Source of the DNA: Myxococcales bacterium
GTDB lineage: Bacteria; Myxococcota_A; Polyangia; Polyangiales; Polyangiaceae
NCBI GenBank assembly: GCA_004193285.1
Contig: SECP01000002.1
Span: 124,001 to 188,000 of the forward strand
Direction: 5' to 3'
Length of the DNA stretch: 64,000 bases
Shown: positions 17,990 through 26,411 of the stretch, one piece after another
Numbering within the stretch: the stretch's first letter is position 1
Layout: each line of letters opens with the position of its first letter
Made by a program: the position numbers and the translations under genes
The notes under the pieces: generated by a model
Told to the model about the DNA's origin: nothing
Databases searched by the model: none
The model's input: only the letters and a program-made list of their open reading frames with translations

Positions 17990-19018
17990 ATGTGGACGAA
18001 GGCACGCTCCGGAATCGTTTGGGTGTCGCTCACCTTTGCCGTCGCTTGCAGCGGCTCGGGCATGGAGCGGCTACCCAACGTGGCCGGAGCGAGCGGCGCG
18101 AGCCCCGAGGGCGACGCCGGCAAGGGGGCTGCGCCTAGCGGAGGGTCGAACGGCAGCGGCGGCCTCCAGGGTGGCGGAGCAAGCAGCGTCGGGGCCGCGA
18201 GCGGCGCCGGCAGCGTGAGCGGTGCCGGCAGTGGCGCTGCGAGCGGCGGTGGCGGCCGCGGCGGTGGAGGCACGAGTAGCAGCGGAGGCGCGAGCGGCAA
18301 CGGCGGGGCGACCGCCGGAGCAGGCGGCGGTACCGCCGGTCCTTTTCCGGCCGGCGTGACCAAACCCCGCATCATGATCGTCGGGGATTCGATCTCGGCA
18401 GGCCCCGGTTGCTACAAGAAGTACTTGCTGGAAAACCTGACCGCGAGCCACTACTCGCGCTTCGAGTTCGTCGGCGAATACACGGACGATTGCGGCAGCA
18501 CGGTGCGCCACAGCGCAGTGAGCTGCTCCACCGCCGAGCAGTACACCGGCGCGACGTTCACCCTGCCCAACTGCTCGCAGGGCAAGGTCTTTCCCGGCCT
18601 CTCCACGCTGATGACCACTCACCACCCGGACTTGATCATGCTGCAGCTGGGGGTGAACGACGTGTGGGGCGGCAAACCCACGGAGGAGACCCTCGGTAAC
18701 TACCAAAAGCTGGTGGAGCAAGCGCGCGCGCAAAATCCACGCGTCGTGCTGGTGGTGGCGCAAATTCAGAAGATCCGGCCGAGCTGCGGCACGGATGATT
18801 CCGTTCAGAAGCGCGCCGAGGCGCTCGTCACCGCGGTGCCGGCGTGGGCTCAGAAGCTCACCAGCGCGCAGTCGCCCATCTTCCTCGCGGATCTGTGGAC
18901 CAACTCGGACTGGAGCATGGCGGAGACGACCGACTGCGTGCACCCGAACGACGCGGGCGCCCAGCGGATGGGCCTGAATTGGTTCAACGCCTTGCAGTCG
19001 ATTTTGAAGCCGGACTGA
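17990..19018 (+). CDS. SGNH/GDSL-family hydrolase lipoprotein
   Basis: The protein (342 aa) has a signal with lipobox AVAC (Cys20), a Gly/Ser/Ala linker of about 90 residues and a C-terminal SGNH hydrolase domain. The catalytic Ser is in IVGDSISAG, the oxyanion Asn in LGVND, and the Asp/His pair is suggested by DCVHPND. Families with this fold deacylate lipids or deacetylate sugars. The linker would hold the domain away from the membrane. The catalytic domain has several Cys, consistent with export. Confidence 0.85.
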   Translation: MWTKARSGIVWVSLTFAVACSGSGMERLPNVAGASGASPEGDAGKGAAPSGGSNGSGGLQGGGASSVGAASGAGSVSGAGSGAASGGGGRGGGGTSSSGGASGNGGATAGAGGGTAGPFPAGVTKPRIMIVGDSISAGPGCYKKYLLENLTASHYSRFEFVGEYTDDCGSTVRHSAVSCSTAEQYTGATFTLPNCSQGKVFPGLSTLMTTHHPDLIMLQLGVNDVWGGKPTEETLGNYQKLVEQARAQNPRVVLVVAQIQKIRPSCGTDDSVQKRAEALVTAVPAWAQKLTSAQSPIFLADLWTNSDWSMAETTDCVHPNDAGAQRMGLNWFNALQSILKPD

Positions 19019-19065
19019 AACGAAGGCGCGTTGTAACGGTCGCGCTCTCCGTGACCTATGTCAGC

Positions 19066-19653
19066 ATGACCCCCATGCCTCTCAGCGCGCCTCGGACCGA
19101 GCCCGATGGCGAGCTCGCGCTACGCGCCCCGCCCGGCTTTCTCTCCTGGGTTTCGGTGTTGGTGCATGCGCACCGTGAACGCCTCTTGGCGTACGCCCGT
19201 CGGCGCGGTCTCGGGGCCGAAGAGGCGCTGGACGCAGTTCAGGACGGCTTCGTCTCCTTCTTGCGGCTGCCGGAGGCGCGCTCCATTGCGCAGAGCGGTG
19301 ACGACGCGCTCAAGCTGCTGACCGTCATCGTGCGGCACAATTTGCAAAACCAGCTGAGCAAGCGCCGCCGGCATGAGCGCGCGCGCGCCTTGCTCGAAGC
19401 CGAGGCCGCGCAGCTGGACGACGAAAGCAGCGACGTCTTGATTGCGCGCGCCGAAGAGTTGGCGCGCGTGAAGGGCTGCATCGACAGGATGGCGTACCTG
19501 CAGCGTCAAGTGGTGATGCTGAGCTTGCTGGACGAGCAGCCGCACGAGGCGGTGGCCGAGCTGCTCGGGATCTCGAACGGCTACGTTCGGGTGCTCCTGC
19601 ACCGCGCGCGCGAGCATGTGCGCACCTGCCCCTACGACGAACCGGCTCCGTAA
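19066..19653 (+). CDS. Sigma-70 family (ECF-like) RNA polymerase sigma factor
   Basis: The ATG at 19066 gives 195 aa. GTG at 19051 and ATG at 19075 are possible alternatives. Region 2 is visible in the LLAYARRRGLGAEEALDAVQ to ALKLLTVIVRHNLQNQL stretch. Region 4 has LQRQVVMLSLLDEQPHEAVA and the helix-turn-helix AELLGISNGYVRVLLHRARE. The size and two-domain layout fit an ECF-type sigma factor. No obvious anti-sigma gene is adjacent. The SDR gene follows after 43 bases. Confidence 0.8.
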   Translation: MTPMPLSAPRTEPDGELALRAPPGFLSWVSVLVHAHRERLLAYARRRGLGAEEALDAVQDGFVSFLRLPEARSIAQSGDDALKLLTVIVRHNLQNQLSKRRRHERARALLEAEAAQLDDESSDVLIARAEELARVKGCIDRMAYLQRQVVMLSLLDEQPHEAVAELLGISNGYVRVLLHRAREHVRTCPYDEPAP

Positions 19654-19696
19654 CGCCGGCGGCACTGACGACCTACCTCGTAGAAGGAGTCAGTCA

Positions 19697-20416
19697 ATGT
19701 CCAAAACCGCCATCGTCACCGGAGCCTCCAGTGGCATCGGGCTCGCCATCGCCCGAGCTCTCTTGGAAAACGATTACCGCGTCGTCGCTACCTCGCGCCG
19801 CATCTCGCAAGGCCGCGAGCTTCGGCCATCGCCTCGGTTGGTCCTCGTCGATGGCGACGTTGGCGCGCGAGCGACCGCCGAGCGCGTCGTCGAGGCCGCG
19901 GTGTCGAGCTTTGGAGGGCTGGACTTGCTCGTCAATAATGCGGGCATTTTCCTCAGCAAACCCTTCACCGAGTACACGGCCAGCGACTACGACCAGCTGC
20001 TCTCGACGAACTTGAGCGGGTTCTTTCACATGACCCAGCTAGCGCTGGGCGTGATGGACCGAGTCGAGCACGGTCACGTCGTCAACATCGGCACTTCGCT
20101 CTCCCAGCAGCCGGTCGCGGGCGTGCCGAGCGCGCTGCCCATTCTGATCAAGGGCGGCATCGAAGCCGCGACCCGATCGCTCGCCATCGAGTACGCGCCG
20201 CGCCGCATCCGCGTGAACACGATCGCCGCCGGCGTCATCGACACGCCGATGCATGCGCCCGAGCAGCACGACGCGCTCCGCCACCTGAGCCCAACCGGGC
20301 GACTCGGGACCGCCGCGGAGGTCGCGGACGCGGTGCTGTTTTTGGAGCGCGCGGGCTTCGTCTCCGGCGAGATTTTGCATGTGGACGGCGGAGCCCACGC
20401 CGGCAAGTGGGCGTGA
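19697..20416 (+). CDS. SDR-family protein lacking the catalytic Tyr
   Basis: The ATG at 19697 follows AGAAGGAG. The 239-aa product has the cofactor motif TGASSGIG (8-15), DGDVG, LVNNAG and the late DTPMHAP and GEILHVDGGAHAG blocks of classical SDRs. In the YxxxK site Lys152 is present, but position 148, where the catalytic Tyr belongs, is Pro (ALPILIKGG). Either another residue serves as acid or the protein is not a standard dehydrogenase. It is followed after 11 bases by a DUF1330-like gene, probably in one transcript. Confidence 0.85.
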   Translation: MSKTAIVTGASSGIGLAIARALLENDYRVVATSRRISQGRELRPSPRLVLVDGDVGARATAERVVEAAVSSFGGLDLLVNNAGIFLSKPFTEYTASDYDQLLSTNLSGFFHMTQLALGVMDRVEHGHVVNIGTSLSQQPVAGVPSALPILIKGGIEAATRSLAIEYAPRRIRVNTIAAGVIDTPMHAPEQHDALRHLSPTGRLGTAAEVADAVLFLERAGFVSGEILHVDGGAHAGKWA

Positions 20417-20427
20417 GGGGGTGAAGC

Positions 20428-20727
20428 ATGGAAATCCTCATCGGCTTGGAGGTGCGCGACGATGCGATGTATCGCGAGTACCGAGCGCGCATGACGCCCC
20501 TACTGCTCGCGCACGGCGGGAGCTTCGGCGTGGACGTGCGGGTCGCGGAGGTGCTGAAGAGCCCGCAGCCTGGCGCTTTCAATCGGCTCTTTACGATACG
20601 CTTCCCCTCCGTGGCAGCCCACGACACCTTCTTCGGAAATGCCGAATACCTGGCGATTCGACGCCAGTGGTTCGAGCCCGGGGTGGGCCTCGTGACGCAC
20701 CTCGGTCGCTACGAGGTGCTGCCGTGA
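20428..20727 (+). CDS. DUF1330-like small protein
   Basis: The 99-aa protein has the small ferredoxin-like dimer fold pattern of DUF1330: a first strand MEILIGLEVRD, then YREYRARMTPLLLAHGG, an RLFTIRFPS strand and HDTFFGNAEYLAIR. Members are uncharacterised small proteins often found next to dehydrogenases. It follows the Tyr-less SDR closely, and the two may act together. Confidence 0.7.
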   Translation: MEILIGLEVRDDAMYREYRARMTPLLLAHGGSFGVDVRVAEVLKSPQPGAFNRLFTIRFPSVAAHDTFFGNAEYLAIRRQWFEPGVGLVTHLGRYEVLP

Positions 20728-20754
20728 GCCGCGCGTGGTAAAGCGCGTGAGCGC

Positions 20755-21237
20755 ATGAGCAAGCCTCGCTGCGCGCACTACCAGCTGGCACACGTCGCCC
20801 TGCCCAGCGTGGCGCACCAGAACCCGTTCCAGTTCATGTCGGCGATGGCGAGCGACGCCGCGCAGGAGCTGCTCGGCTCACTCATCGAGCAGGTGGCGGA
20901 GCACTGCTCGGACCAGCCCCCGGATTTCTCGGCAGAAGACGTGGTTGTTCACCGCGCGCGGGTGCTCGGCAGCCCTTGCCTCGTGCTGGAGCTGCCCGAG
21001 CCCGCGGCGCCGCCAGAAGCGCATCTGGTCGCGGCCTGGCTCGCCATCAACGATGGTCCGGAGTCCGGCCAGCTGCGCTTCTTCACGCTGGAAGCAGCCG
21101 ATCCTGCGCTCGGCCCCGCGACGGTCTTGGGTGAATGGGACAGCGAGCGCAAGCACTCCACGTACGGAGCCGGGCCCGAGCCGTCCGTCGAAGGCTTTAC
21201 CCGCGCCATCACGGCCCTCGTCGCCCGCTATCACTGA
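20755..21237 (+). CDS. Hypothetical protein
   Basis: A 160-aa soluble protein I do not recognise. It has no signal or membrane segment. Pro- and acid-rich, it has a strand-like core (AHLVAAWLAINDGPESGQLRFFTLE) and an EWDSERKHSTYG loop. It lies 27 bases after the DUF1330-like gene in the same direction and shows normal codon use. Confidence 0.6.
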   Translation: MSKPRCAHYQLAHVALPSVAHQNPFQFMSAMASDAAQELLGSLIEQVAEHCSDQPPDFSAEDVVVHRARVLGSPCLVLELPEPAAPPEAHLVAAWLAINDGPESGQLRFFTLEAADPALGPATVLGEWDSERKHSTYGAGPEPSVEGFTRAITALVARYH

Positions 21238-21284
21238 GGGGCAAAGTTAGACACGGCTGGAGCAGTTCGTGCATCCTCGCCACC

Positions 21285-22244
21285 ATGGCCAAACGGGTGC
21301 TTCTTACCGGCGCCACCGGATTCATCGGCGGACGCATGTTTCCGGCTCTCATTGACGCAGGGTGGGAGGTCCGGAGTGCCAGCCGCAACGCCGCGCCGCA
21401 GCGCCAACGGCAGCCGAAGCGCGACTGGGCCGACTTGGACGTGCAAAATCGTCACAGTTTGGAGGCCGCTCTGGAGGGGGTGGATGCGGTGCTCTACTTG
21501 GTCCACGCGATGGGTGAGGCGGGGGACTTCGAGAGCAAAGAGCGCACGGCCGCCGAGAACGTCGCTGCCGCCGCAGAAGCGGCGGGGGTGAAGCGGGTCG
21601 TGTACTTGGGCGGCGTCGCGCCCGAAGGTAAGCCGAGCAAGCATCTGCGGAGCCGCCTGGCGACGGGCGACATCCTGCGCCGCGGCAAGGTGCCGACCAT
21701 CGAGCTGCGCGCCGGCATGATCATCGGCAGTGGCAGCGCGAGCTGGTGCATGGTCCGCGACCTCGCCGCTCGGCTGCCGTTCATGGTGTTACCGAGCTGG
21801 TTGCAAAACCATTCGCAGCCGGTCGCGGTGGACGACGTCGTGTTTGCCCTCGTGCGCGCGCTGGAGCTGCCGCCGGAGGTGCAGGGGGTCTTCGATCTGC
21901 CCGGACCGGAGACGCTCACCGGCGAGCAGATCTTGCGTCGCATCTCCGCGCTCCTCGGGGTCAAGCCGTACACGGTGCGGGTCCCGGTGCTCACGCCCAA
22001 GCTCTCCAGCTATTGGCTGAAGCTGGTGACGCGAGCCGACTTCGGGGTGGCCCAAGAGCTGGTCGAAGGGCTGACGAGCGACCTGGTCGCACGTCACCAG
22101 CATTTTTGGACCTTCGTCCCCGAGCACCGCCCCACCCCGTTCGACGTGGCTGCGCGCGAAGCGTTGCGTGAGGAAGGCCGCAAGCTGAGCCTCAGCGCAC
22201 GCGCGGTGGAGTGGTCCCTCCAGCAGCTGGCCCGGCACCCGTAG
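21285..22244 (+). CDS. NAD(P)H-binding extended/atypical SDR family protein
   Basis: Starting at the ATG at 21285 gives 319 aa beginning with the Rossmann motif VLLTGATGFIGGRM. Further signs are DLDVQNRHSL, LVHAMGEAGDFESKERTAAENVA and QPVAVDDVVFALVRAL. The pattern matches NAD(P)H-binding proteins related to complex I NDUFA9 and ubiquinone-linked SDRs. No YxxxK is evident. An upstream in-frame ATG at 21135 lies inside the previous gene and was not used. Confidence 0.8.
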   Translation: MAKRVLLTGATGFIGGRMFPALIDAGWEVRSASRNAAPQRQRQPKRDWADLDVQNRHSLEAALEGVDAVLYLVHAMGEAGDFESKERTAAENVAAAAEAAGVKRVVYLGGVAPEGKPSKHLRSRLATGDILRRGKVPTIELRAGMIIGSGSASWCMVRDLAARLPFMVLPSWLQNHSQPVAVDDVVFALVRALELPPEVQGVFDLPGPETLTGEQILRRISALLGVKPYTVRVPVLTPKLSSYWLKLVTRADFGVAQELVEGLTSDLVARHQHFWTFVPEHRPTPFDVAAREALREEGRKLSLSARAVEWSLQQLARHP

Positions 22245-22247
22245 CCT

Positions 22248-22275
22248 GAGACGAGACGAGACGAGACGAGACGAG
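22248..22275. repeat. 5-bp microsatellite (GAGAC/ACGAG), about 5.6 copies
   Basis: GAGAC repeats without interruption between two convergent genes, ending three bases before the helicase stop codon. It is a likely slippage site that does not affect either reading frame. Confidence 0.9.
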
Positions 22276-22277
22276 CT

Positions 22278-23876
22278 TTAGGGGCTCGCTTTTCCGGTGC
22301 CGCGGCCAGTAACGCGCTGCCACAGCGCCAGTCGCAGCTCGCGCTCGACGCCGCTGCGCCAGGGCGCACCCTCGTAGGCGGAAGCGACGACGCGCGGTCC
22401 CCGGCGCGAGAGCTCGTAGTCGACCGCCTCGACCGCGGCTTCCAGCGTGGAAAAGCGTTCGCGAACCTTTCCGTCCAGCTGCACCTCCCAACGTTTGCCC
22501 CGCGCCGCGCGGGCCAACACCGTGACCTCGGAGATCGTGCCGGGCCGCGGTTGGAAGTGGAGCGCGACGCCGTGCCGGCCGAGCGAAAACCAAGCGTGCG
22601 CGGAGATGGCGCGCACGTCTTCGTGCGTCTCCAGCGTGAGGGGGTCGAAGCTGGCCGCGCGGCGCTGGATCTCCGGGAGGGTGAAGGTGCCCGCTTCCAG
22701 CTCGAAGCCCGGGTGATCGAACAAGATTTTTTGCCAGACTCGACCTGCCGCGCTCGCGTCTTCGCCCCGCAGGTCCAGCTGACGCGGAGCGCCAAATAGG
22801 CTCGGCAAGCCGCACAAGCTGAGCTGCGATGCGTCCACGAAATCCAGAATGAGGCAGTCTTGTTTGCCGGGGTAGAGCCGCGTGCCGCGGCCGACGCACT
22901 GGGCGTAAAGGCCTTCCGAGCGGGTGGGCCGCGCCATCGCAACGCACGAGACCCCCGGGTCGTCGAAGCCCTCGGTGAGCACCGCGACGTTGCACATCAC
23001 CTGCAGCTTGCCGGCGCGGAAGTCCGCGAGCGCCTGCGCGCGTTCGTCCGCGGGCATGGCGCCGTGCACCAGGCCGGCGAGCACGCCCAAAGCGTTGAGC
23101 GAGTAGGCGAGGTTGCGCGCGTGCCGCACCGTCACCGCGAACAGGATGGTGCGGCGATCGCGAGCCAGCTCCTGAATCGAACGCGCCACCAACGCGTTGC
23201 GCTCTTCGATGTCCACCGCTTCGGCCAGCTCTTCCTCACGAAAGTCCGCTCCGCCGCCGGAAAGCCTGGTGAGGTCCGACGCGGTGGAGATGCGAAAGCC
23301 GCGCAGCGGCGCGAGGAAGCCGTCGTCGATGAGCTCCGGCAGACTCCGGCTGTAAACGATGTGCTCGAACACCTCATTCAGGCCCTTGCCGTCGCCGCGC
23401 GTCGTGGTGGCGGTGAAGCCGAGCAGCGTGCCGGTGAATTCCGGACTGAAGGCGCCGAGCTGCCGCAGCACCCGCAAGTTGTCGTCTGCAGCGGCGTGGT
23501 GACACTCGTCGTAGATGATGAGACCGATGTTTCTGCCGCTCATCACCTGCGCCAGCCGCTGTTCGTGCAGCGAGCGAATGGAGCACACCAGCACTTTGGC
23601 GTCGCGCGCTCCCCGCTCTGCGCCGCGCTCGATGGCGACGACCTGTTCGCCGCCGAGCGCGTGCTGCAGCTTCTCGCGAGCTTGAAAGAGCAGCTCTTCC
23701 CGGTGCGCGAGCACCAGCACCTGGCGCTGCGCCAGCTGGGCGAGGCGAGAAAAAATCACGGTCTTTCCCGCGCCCGTCGGCAGGCAAACGAGCAGGCGCT
23801 TGAGGCCGCGGCGGCGCGCCGCGAGCACGGCCTCGATCGCCTCCTCCTGGTAAGGTCGCAGCGTCAGGGCGGACAC
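22278..23876 (-). CDS. Superfamily 2 DEAD/DEAH-box helicase (XPB/Ssl2-like)
   Basis: The GTG at 23876 is preferred because the family N terminus (LRPYQEEAIEAVL) begins there. It overlaps the upstream lipoprotein gene by 13 bases. The 532-aa product has motif I PTGAGKT, Ia LAHREEL, motif II YDECHH, motif III FTATTTR, motif V TEGFDDPGVS and motif VI QCVGRGTR. The C-terminal 150 residues are not helicase-like and may bind nucleic acid. The substrate is unknown; it resembles stand-alone bacterial Ssl2-like helicases. Confidence 0.88.
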   Translation of the reverse strand: MSALTLRPYQEEAIEAVLAARRRGLKRLLVCLPTGAGKTVIFSRLAQLAQRQVLVLAHREELLFQAREKLQHALGGEQVVAIERGAERGARDAKVLVCSIRSLHEQRLAQVMSGRNIGLIIYDECHHAAADDNLRVLRQLGAFSPEFTGTLLGFTATTTRGDGKGLNEVFEHIVYSRSLPELIDDGFLAPLRGFRISTASDLTRLSGGGADFREEELAEAVDIEERNALVARSIQELARDRRTILFAVTVRHARNLAYSLNALGVLAGLVHGAMPADERAQALADFRAGKLQVMCNVAVLTEGFDDPGVSCVAMARPTRSEGLYAQCVGRGTRLYPGKQDCLILDFVDASQLSLCGLPSLFGAPRQLDLRGEDASAAGRVWQKILFDHPGFELEAGTFTLPEIQRRAASFDPLTLETHEDVRAISAHAWFSLGRHGVALHFQPRPGTISEVTVLARAARGKRWEVQLDGKVRERFSTLEAAVEAVDYELSRRGPRVVASAYEGAPWRSGVERELRLALWQRVTGRGTGKASP

Positions 23877-24373
23877 GGGCACCCGGCGGACGCGATCTTC
23901 TGCGTCCCCGCCTCCACGCGTAGCCTCGCCGCCGCGCAGCGCTCGTGCTTCTCCTGGGTGAGAGAACAGATACCATCGGCAGCTCGCCGCATCGACGTGA
24001 GCGCGCGACACGCCTCGTCGCACGCGCTGCGCCTGGGGTCGGTGGGGGCGTCGTCCGTCGCTGCTGGCGCTGCTGGCGCTGCTGGTGCTGCCGCGCCTTC
24101 GTCTTGCTGCGGCGCGTCCGAACGCGCCGCGGCGTCCGCCTTCTCTTGGCGATGCACGGGCCGCTCCCCTTCGCGTCGCTCCAGCTCGGCGCCGAGCCGC
24201 GCTTCGCTCGCCTCCAAGTCCCGCTGCAGCGCGGTAAGCTCCGAGAGCGGCTCGCGCGCGGGTGCCGCCGTCGTCTCCGCGCCGGTTCCGAGGGCGGCGC
24301 CGCCGCAGGCGCCGAGCAATGAGGCCGCGGGAACGGCGACGACCAGGATCATGCGAGCACCCAGGGACGGCAT
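23864..24373 (-). CDS. Small lipoprotein with coiled-coil segment
   Basis: The 169-aa protein has a lipobox LLGAC (Cys23), then an acidic/basic heptad-like stretch (ELTALQRDLEASEARLGAELE) likely to form a coiled coil, an Ala/Pro linker and a C-terminal region with six Cys (SACDEACRALTSM, GICSLTQEKHERC, GCPCPP). This Cys pattern recurs in small Polyangiales lipoproteins. No function is known. A second start at 24352 is possible. Confidence 0.68.
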   Translation of the reverse strand: MPSLGARMILVVAVPAASLLGACGGAALGTGAETTAAPAREPLSELTALQRDLEASEARLGAELERREGERPVHRQEKADAAARSDAPQQDEGAAAPAAPAAPAATDDAPTDPRRSACDEACRALTSMRRAADGICSLTQEKHERCAAARLRVEAGTQKIASAGCPCPP

Positions 24374-24458
24374 GTAACTCAGCAGGCTACCTCAAGGGCG
24401 CGTCTAGTCACGAGCGGACGAACGAGCGAGACCTGGCGCCGCAAAGGCAGCCTTCTGC

Positions 24459-24488
24459 AAGGTGAGCTGCGCGGCGGCAGCCCACCTT
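24459..24488 (-). terminator. Terminator-like hairpin downstream of leuA
   Basis: The arms AAGGTG / CACCTT (24459-24464, 24483-24488) enclose GCTGC / GCAGC with a single A-C mismatch and a 6-base loop. It starts 13 bases after the leuA stop. No U-tract follows, so termination may need Rho or may be weak. Confidence 0.5.
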
Positions 24489-24500
24489 TCTGCGCCGCTT

Positions 24501-26165
24501 TCAGGGCTTGGCGGACTCCGCGACCCGGTTGCAGGCGCAGACCACCGCGTGCAGGGCCGCGAGCACGACGTCCTCGTGACGACCGACACCGTAGCGCTCG
24601 ACGCCTTCGATGCGGACCGCGACGTAAGCGATGGCGCTGGCGGCCGACCCGGGGGTCGCCGCGTGCTCGGCGTAATCGATGACTTGGATGGAGGCGCCGA
24701 CGACGGAGCTGGCCGCGGCCACGAAGGCGTCCACCGGGCCATTGCCGACGCCGCGCGCTTCGCGGCGCTCGCCGCGCGCGGTGAGCTGCGCCGTGACGTG
24801 GCACTCCTGCTCGCGGGTGACCGCGACTTCGTGAAGCGTGTACGGCCCGGCCGCGGCCAGGTAATGCTGCTCGAACAGCTCCGCGATCTCCGTGGAAGAC
24901 AGCTCTCGGCCCCGCGCGTCCGTCACGGCTTGCACGGCGTGGCTGAGCTCGATGGCGAGGGCGCGCGGCACCCGGTAGCCGTGGTCCCGCTCCAAGACGT
25001 GCGCAACCCCAGACTTACCGGACTGGCTGTTGATGCGGATGATTGGCTCGTACGCGCGGCCCACGTCCGCCGGGTCGATGGGCAGGTACGGTACCTCGTA
25101 CTTGGAGTGGTCGGACCGCTCCATGTGCTTCATGCCTTTGTGAATGGCGTCCTGATGACTGCCGCTGAACGCCGTGAATACCAGCTCCCCCGCGTAGGGG
25201 TGGCGCGGGTGCACCGGCAGCCGTGTGGACGACTCCACGACCCGGACGACCTCCGGCATATCCTCGAAATACAACATCGGATCCACTCCCTGCGAATACA
25301 AGTTCATGGCGATGGTGACGATGTCCACGTTGCCGGAGCGCTCGCCGTTGCCCAGCAGCGTCCCTTCCACGCGGGTGGCTCCTGCGAGCATCGCGAGCTC
25401 GGCGGTAGCGACGCCGGTGCCGCGGTCGTTGTGGGTGTGCACGCTGAGCACCACGTGCTCGCGCCGCTGGCGCTGCCGCTCGAACCACTCGATGCGATCG
25501 GCGAAGACGTTGGGCGTGGTCATCTCCACCGTCGTCGGCAGGTTGATGATCATGGGGCGATCCGGGCCGGCATCCCACGCTTCTACGACCGCGTCGCACA
25601 CCTCGAGGGCGTACTCCAGCTCGGTGCCGGTGAAGCTCTCCGGCGAGTACTGAAAAATGATCCGAGTCTCCGGCATCTTCTCGGCTTCGCGCTTGCACCA
25701 CTGCGTGCCCTGCACCGCCAAATCCAAGATTTCCTGCTTGGATTTACCGAAAACGACGCGGCGCTGCAGCTCGCTGGTCGAGTTGTACAGGTGCATGATG
25801 GCGCGCTTGGCGCCCCGTACGGACTCGAAGGTGCGCTCGATGAGCGGCTCCCGCGCTTGCGTGATCACCTGCGGCGTCACGTCTGCCGGGAGCGCGCCGC
25901 TCGTCAACGCCCAACGGATGAAGTCGAAATCGGTCTGCGAAGCGCTCGGGAAGCCGAGCTCGATTTGCTTGAAGCCGACCTTCACCAGCAGCTCGAGGAG
26001 CGCGCGCTTGCGATCGTGACCCATTGGGTCCGGCAAGGCTTGATTGCCATCGCGCAGGTCGACCGAGCACCACGTGGGGGCGACCGTGAGCGCGCGGTCC
26101 GGCCATGTTCGGTCGGGCAGGTGGACGCGGGCGGGAGCTTCGTAACGGCGGTGATTGAAGGGCAT
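24501..26165 (-). CDS. leuA: 2-isopropylmalate synthase (first step of leucine synthesis)
   Basis: The 554-aa product is the long LeuA form. It would condense acetyl-CoA with 2-ketoisovalerate. It starts with HRRYEAP and LPDRTWPD, then the catalytic-loop motif SVDLRDGNQAL, the metal His motif HTHNDRGTG and GNGERSGNVD. The C-terminal regulatory part (HVTAQLTARGERREA, GNGPVDAFVAAA) matches the leucine-feedback domain. The start ATG at 26165 follows GAGG with a 5-base gap. The 190-base leader upstream has an attenuator-like arrangement described separately. No leuB/C/D genes are in the window. Confidence 0.95.
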   Translation of the reverse strand: MPFNHRRYEAPARVHLPDRTWPDRALTVAPTWCSVDLRDGNQALPDPMGHDRKRALLELLVKVGFKQIELGFPSASQTDFDFIRWALTSGALPADVTPQVITQAREPLIERTFESVRGAKRAIMHLYNSTSELQRRVVFGKSKQEILDLAVQGTQWCKREAEKMPETRIIFQYSPESFTGTELEYALEVCDAVVEAWDAGPDRPMIINLPTTVEMTTPNVFADRIEWFERQRQRREHVVLSVHTHNDRGTGVATAELAMLAGATRVEGTLLGNGERSGNVDIVTIAMNLYSQGVDPMLYFEDMPEVVRVVESSTRLPVHPRHPYAGELVFTAFSGSHQDAIHKGMKHMERSDHSKYEVPYLPIDPADVGRAYEPIIRINSQSGKSGVAHVLERDHGYRVPRALAIELSHAVQAVTDARGRELSSTEIAELFEQHYLAAAGPYTLHEVAVTREQECHVTAQLTARGERREARGVGNGPVDAFVAAASSVVGASIQVIDYAEHAATPGSAASAIAYVAVRIEGVERYGVGRHEDVVLAALHAVVCACNRVAESAKP

Positions 26166-26170
26166 CGGTA

Positions 26171-26298
26171 CCTCGGGCTCGGGGGAAGAGCCGAAGAGGT
26201 CGGACGCAAGTCACCGTCCTCTCCGGCAAGTTGCGGGAGAGGGTCTGGGAAACGCTACTTAACGGGCTACGTTTTGCGGCGTTTCACACCTCTCCCGC
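26171..26298 (-). promoter_or_regulatory. leuA leader: competing hairpins and a Shine-Dalgarno-covering hairpin
   Basis: On the minus strand, segment 2 (26298-26289, GCGGGAGAGG) is an exact complement of segment 3 (26242-26233). Segment 3 also pairs with segment 4 (26224-26218) in a nearly palindromic 25-base hairpin, 26242-26218. The two pairings exclude each other. Nearer the gene, CCTC (26199-26196) and GGCTC (26192-26188) pair with GAGCC (26180-26176) and GAGG (26174-26171), the last being the leuA ribosome-binding site. There is no U-tract after the 3:4 hairpin. The layout suggests attenuation, perhaps acting on translation or through Rho. Confidence 0.65.
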
Positions 26299-26349
26299 GC
26301 TGCTAAGGAGCAGCCCGAGGAGGAGCGAAAGGCAAAACGAAGCGCGCAC
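26284..26349 (-). CDS. Leucine-rich leader peptide of leuA
   Basis: A 21-codon frame with a GTG start, two or three bases from the predicted transcript start, encodes MRASFCLSLLLGLLLSSAGE plus Val and a TGA stop. Seven of 21 codons are Leu (codons 7, 9-11 and 13-15, using CTT, CTC and CTG). A 6-bp hairpin with a CCTT loop (26314-26299) overlaps the last Leu codons, and segment 2 of the competing structures begins right after it. Leu-rich leader peptides ahead of leuA are the classic leucine attenuator in enterobacteria and are known in some actinobacteria. No ribosome-binding site is possible this close to the start, so a leaderless message is implied. Confidence 0.7.
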   Translation of the reverse strand: MRASFCLSLLLGLLLSSAGEV

Positions 26350-26358
26350 GGTCCGGAG

Positions 26359-26386
26359 AGCATACTGACGGCGGCCCGGCTGTCAA
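26359..26386 (-). promoter_or_regulatory. Sigma-70-type promoter of leuA
   Basis: Reading the minus strand, a perfect TTGACA (26386-26381) is followed by a 16-base spacer and TATGCT (26364-26359). The expected start is an A at 26352. It lies between the 3' end of the ECF sigma gene and the leader peptide. Confidence 0.75.
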
Positions 26387-26411
26387 CGGATCCGCGCAAA
26401 TAACCCGAGCG

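Noticed and set aside
22860..24377. 505-aa plus-strand frame opposite the helicase
   Set aside because: Antisense shadow of the helicase and lipoprotein genes.
24462..26306. 614-aa plus-strand frame opposite leuA
   Set aside because: Antisense of leuA; composition is His/Arg/Val-rich shadow sequence without motifs.
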